Shown: piece by piece, positions 6,398 to 6,500 of the stretch | How positions within the stretch are numbered: the stretch's first letter is position 1 | How the letters are laid out: each line of letters begins with the position of its first letter | DNA from: Bdellovibrio sp. | GTDB lineage: Bacteria; Bdellovibrionota; Bdellovibrionia; Bdellovibrionales; Bdellovibrionaceae | NCBI GenBank assembly: GCA_017745015.1 | Contig: JAGIAF010000189.1 | Location: 1-6,500 of the forward strand | Length of the DNA: 6,500 nucleotides | Reading direction: 5' to 3' | Program-made: the position numbers and the translations under genes | The notes under the pieces: generated by a model | The model's database searches: none | What the model saw: the letters and a program-made list of their open reading frames with translations, nothing else | What the model was told of the DNA's origin: nothing

Positions 6398-6500
6398 ATG
6401 AATAAGATTATCAAAGCATTTCGTCAGTCTTTTGAGTCTTTACTTCGTCTGCGTATGATATTGCTGGTGATTCTTCCGCCGGTGCTCGCAGTCTTCGGTG
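6398..6500 (+). CDS. Start of a probable inner-membrane protein (5' fragment)
   Basis: ATG 6398 opens a frame that runs off the right edge (34 codons visible). The sequence begins with a basic/amphipathic stretch (MNKIIKAFRQSFESL, then LRLR), followed by a hydrophobic segment from about residue 20 (MILLVILPPVLAVFG). An amphipathic N-terminus leading to a Leu/Pro-Pro membrane helix recalls the opening of EI24/CysZ-like membrane proteins, but 34 residues are too few to assign a family. The start is chosen because the upstream ATG at 6376 ends after nine codons in another frame. Confidence 0.6.
   Translation, partial: MNKIIKAFRQSFESLLRLRMILLVILPPVLAVFG

Noticed and set aside
1..6500. CRISPR arrays, tRNA or rRNA genes, insertion sequences, toxin-antitoxin or defence genes
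   Set aside because: No regularly spaced repeats, cloverleaf-like sequences, terminal inverted repeats, or transposase, nuclease or toxin motifs were seen.

Overview
The window looks like ordinary chromosome from a Gram-negative bacterium, most likely a Bdellovibrio-type predator (Bdellovibrionota). This rests on the moderate GC content, the gene style and the particular mix of genes. It is an impression from the protein sequences and has not been checked by a search. There is no rRNA, tRNA, insertion sequence, phage gene, CRISPR array or other mobile element. Seven protein genes fill almost all of it, and two of them run off the ends.

Layout. Positions 1-647 (minus) are the N-terminal third of the molybdopterin subunit of xanthine dehydrogenase (xdhB), cut by the left edge. 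It overlaps the end of xdhA (638-2113, minus), the iron-sulfur/FAD subunit, so the two form one translationally linked operon for purine catabolism. A 192-base divergent gap (2114-2305) leads to a small exported DUF1775/YcnI-type copper-binding protein (2306-2785, plus, TTG start). It ends in a short hairpin and then a strong bidirectional terminator (2818-2850). That terminator also serves the facing gene at 2872-3390 (minus), a very acidic 172-residue protein that I do not recognise. Only 56 bases separate this gene from the divergent cti (3447-5765, plus), a periplasmic haem-containing fatty acid cis/trans isomerase. The stop codon of cti overlaps that of a convergent histidine-phosphatase gene (5762-6343, minus). 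After 54 bases a divergent membrane-protein gene begins at 6398 (plus) and leaves the window.

How the genes work together. Only xdhA and xdhB form an obvious functional unit: a two-subunit hydroxylase oxidising hypoxanthine and xanthine to urate, plausibly feeding on purines from degraded nucleic acids. Cti acts on the organism's own membrane phospholipids, turning cis double bonds into trans to stiffen the membrane under stress. The DUF1775 protein handles copper in the periplasm. The acidic protein shares a short promoter region with cti and could be co-regulated, but its role is unknown. The phosphatase and the truncated membrane protein have no evident link to the others.

I find no clear new multi-gene system. 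The points most worth a second look are the intact Cti in a probable predator, the unknown acidic protein divergent from it, the solitary YcnI-type protein with a histidine at its predicted mature N-terminus, and the two stacked hairpins at 2784-2850.
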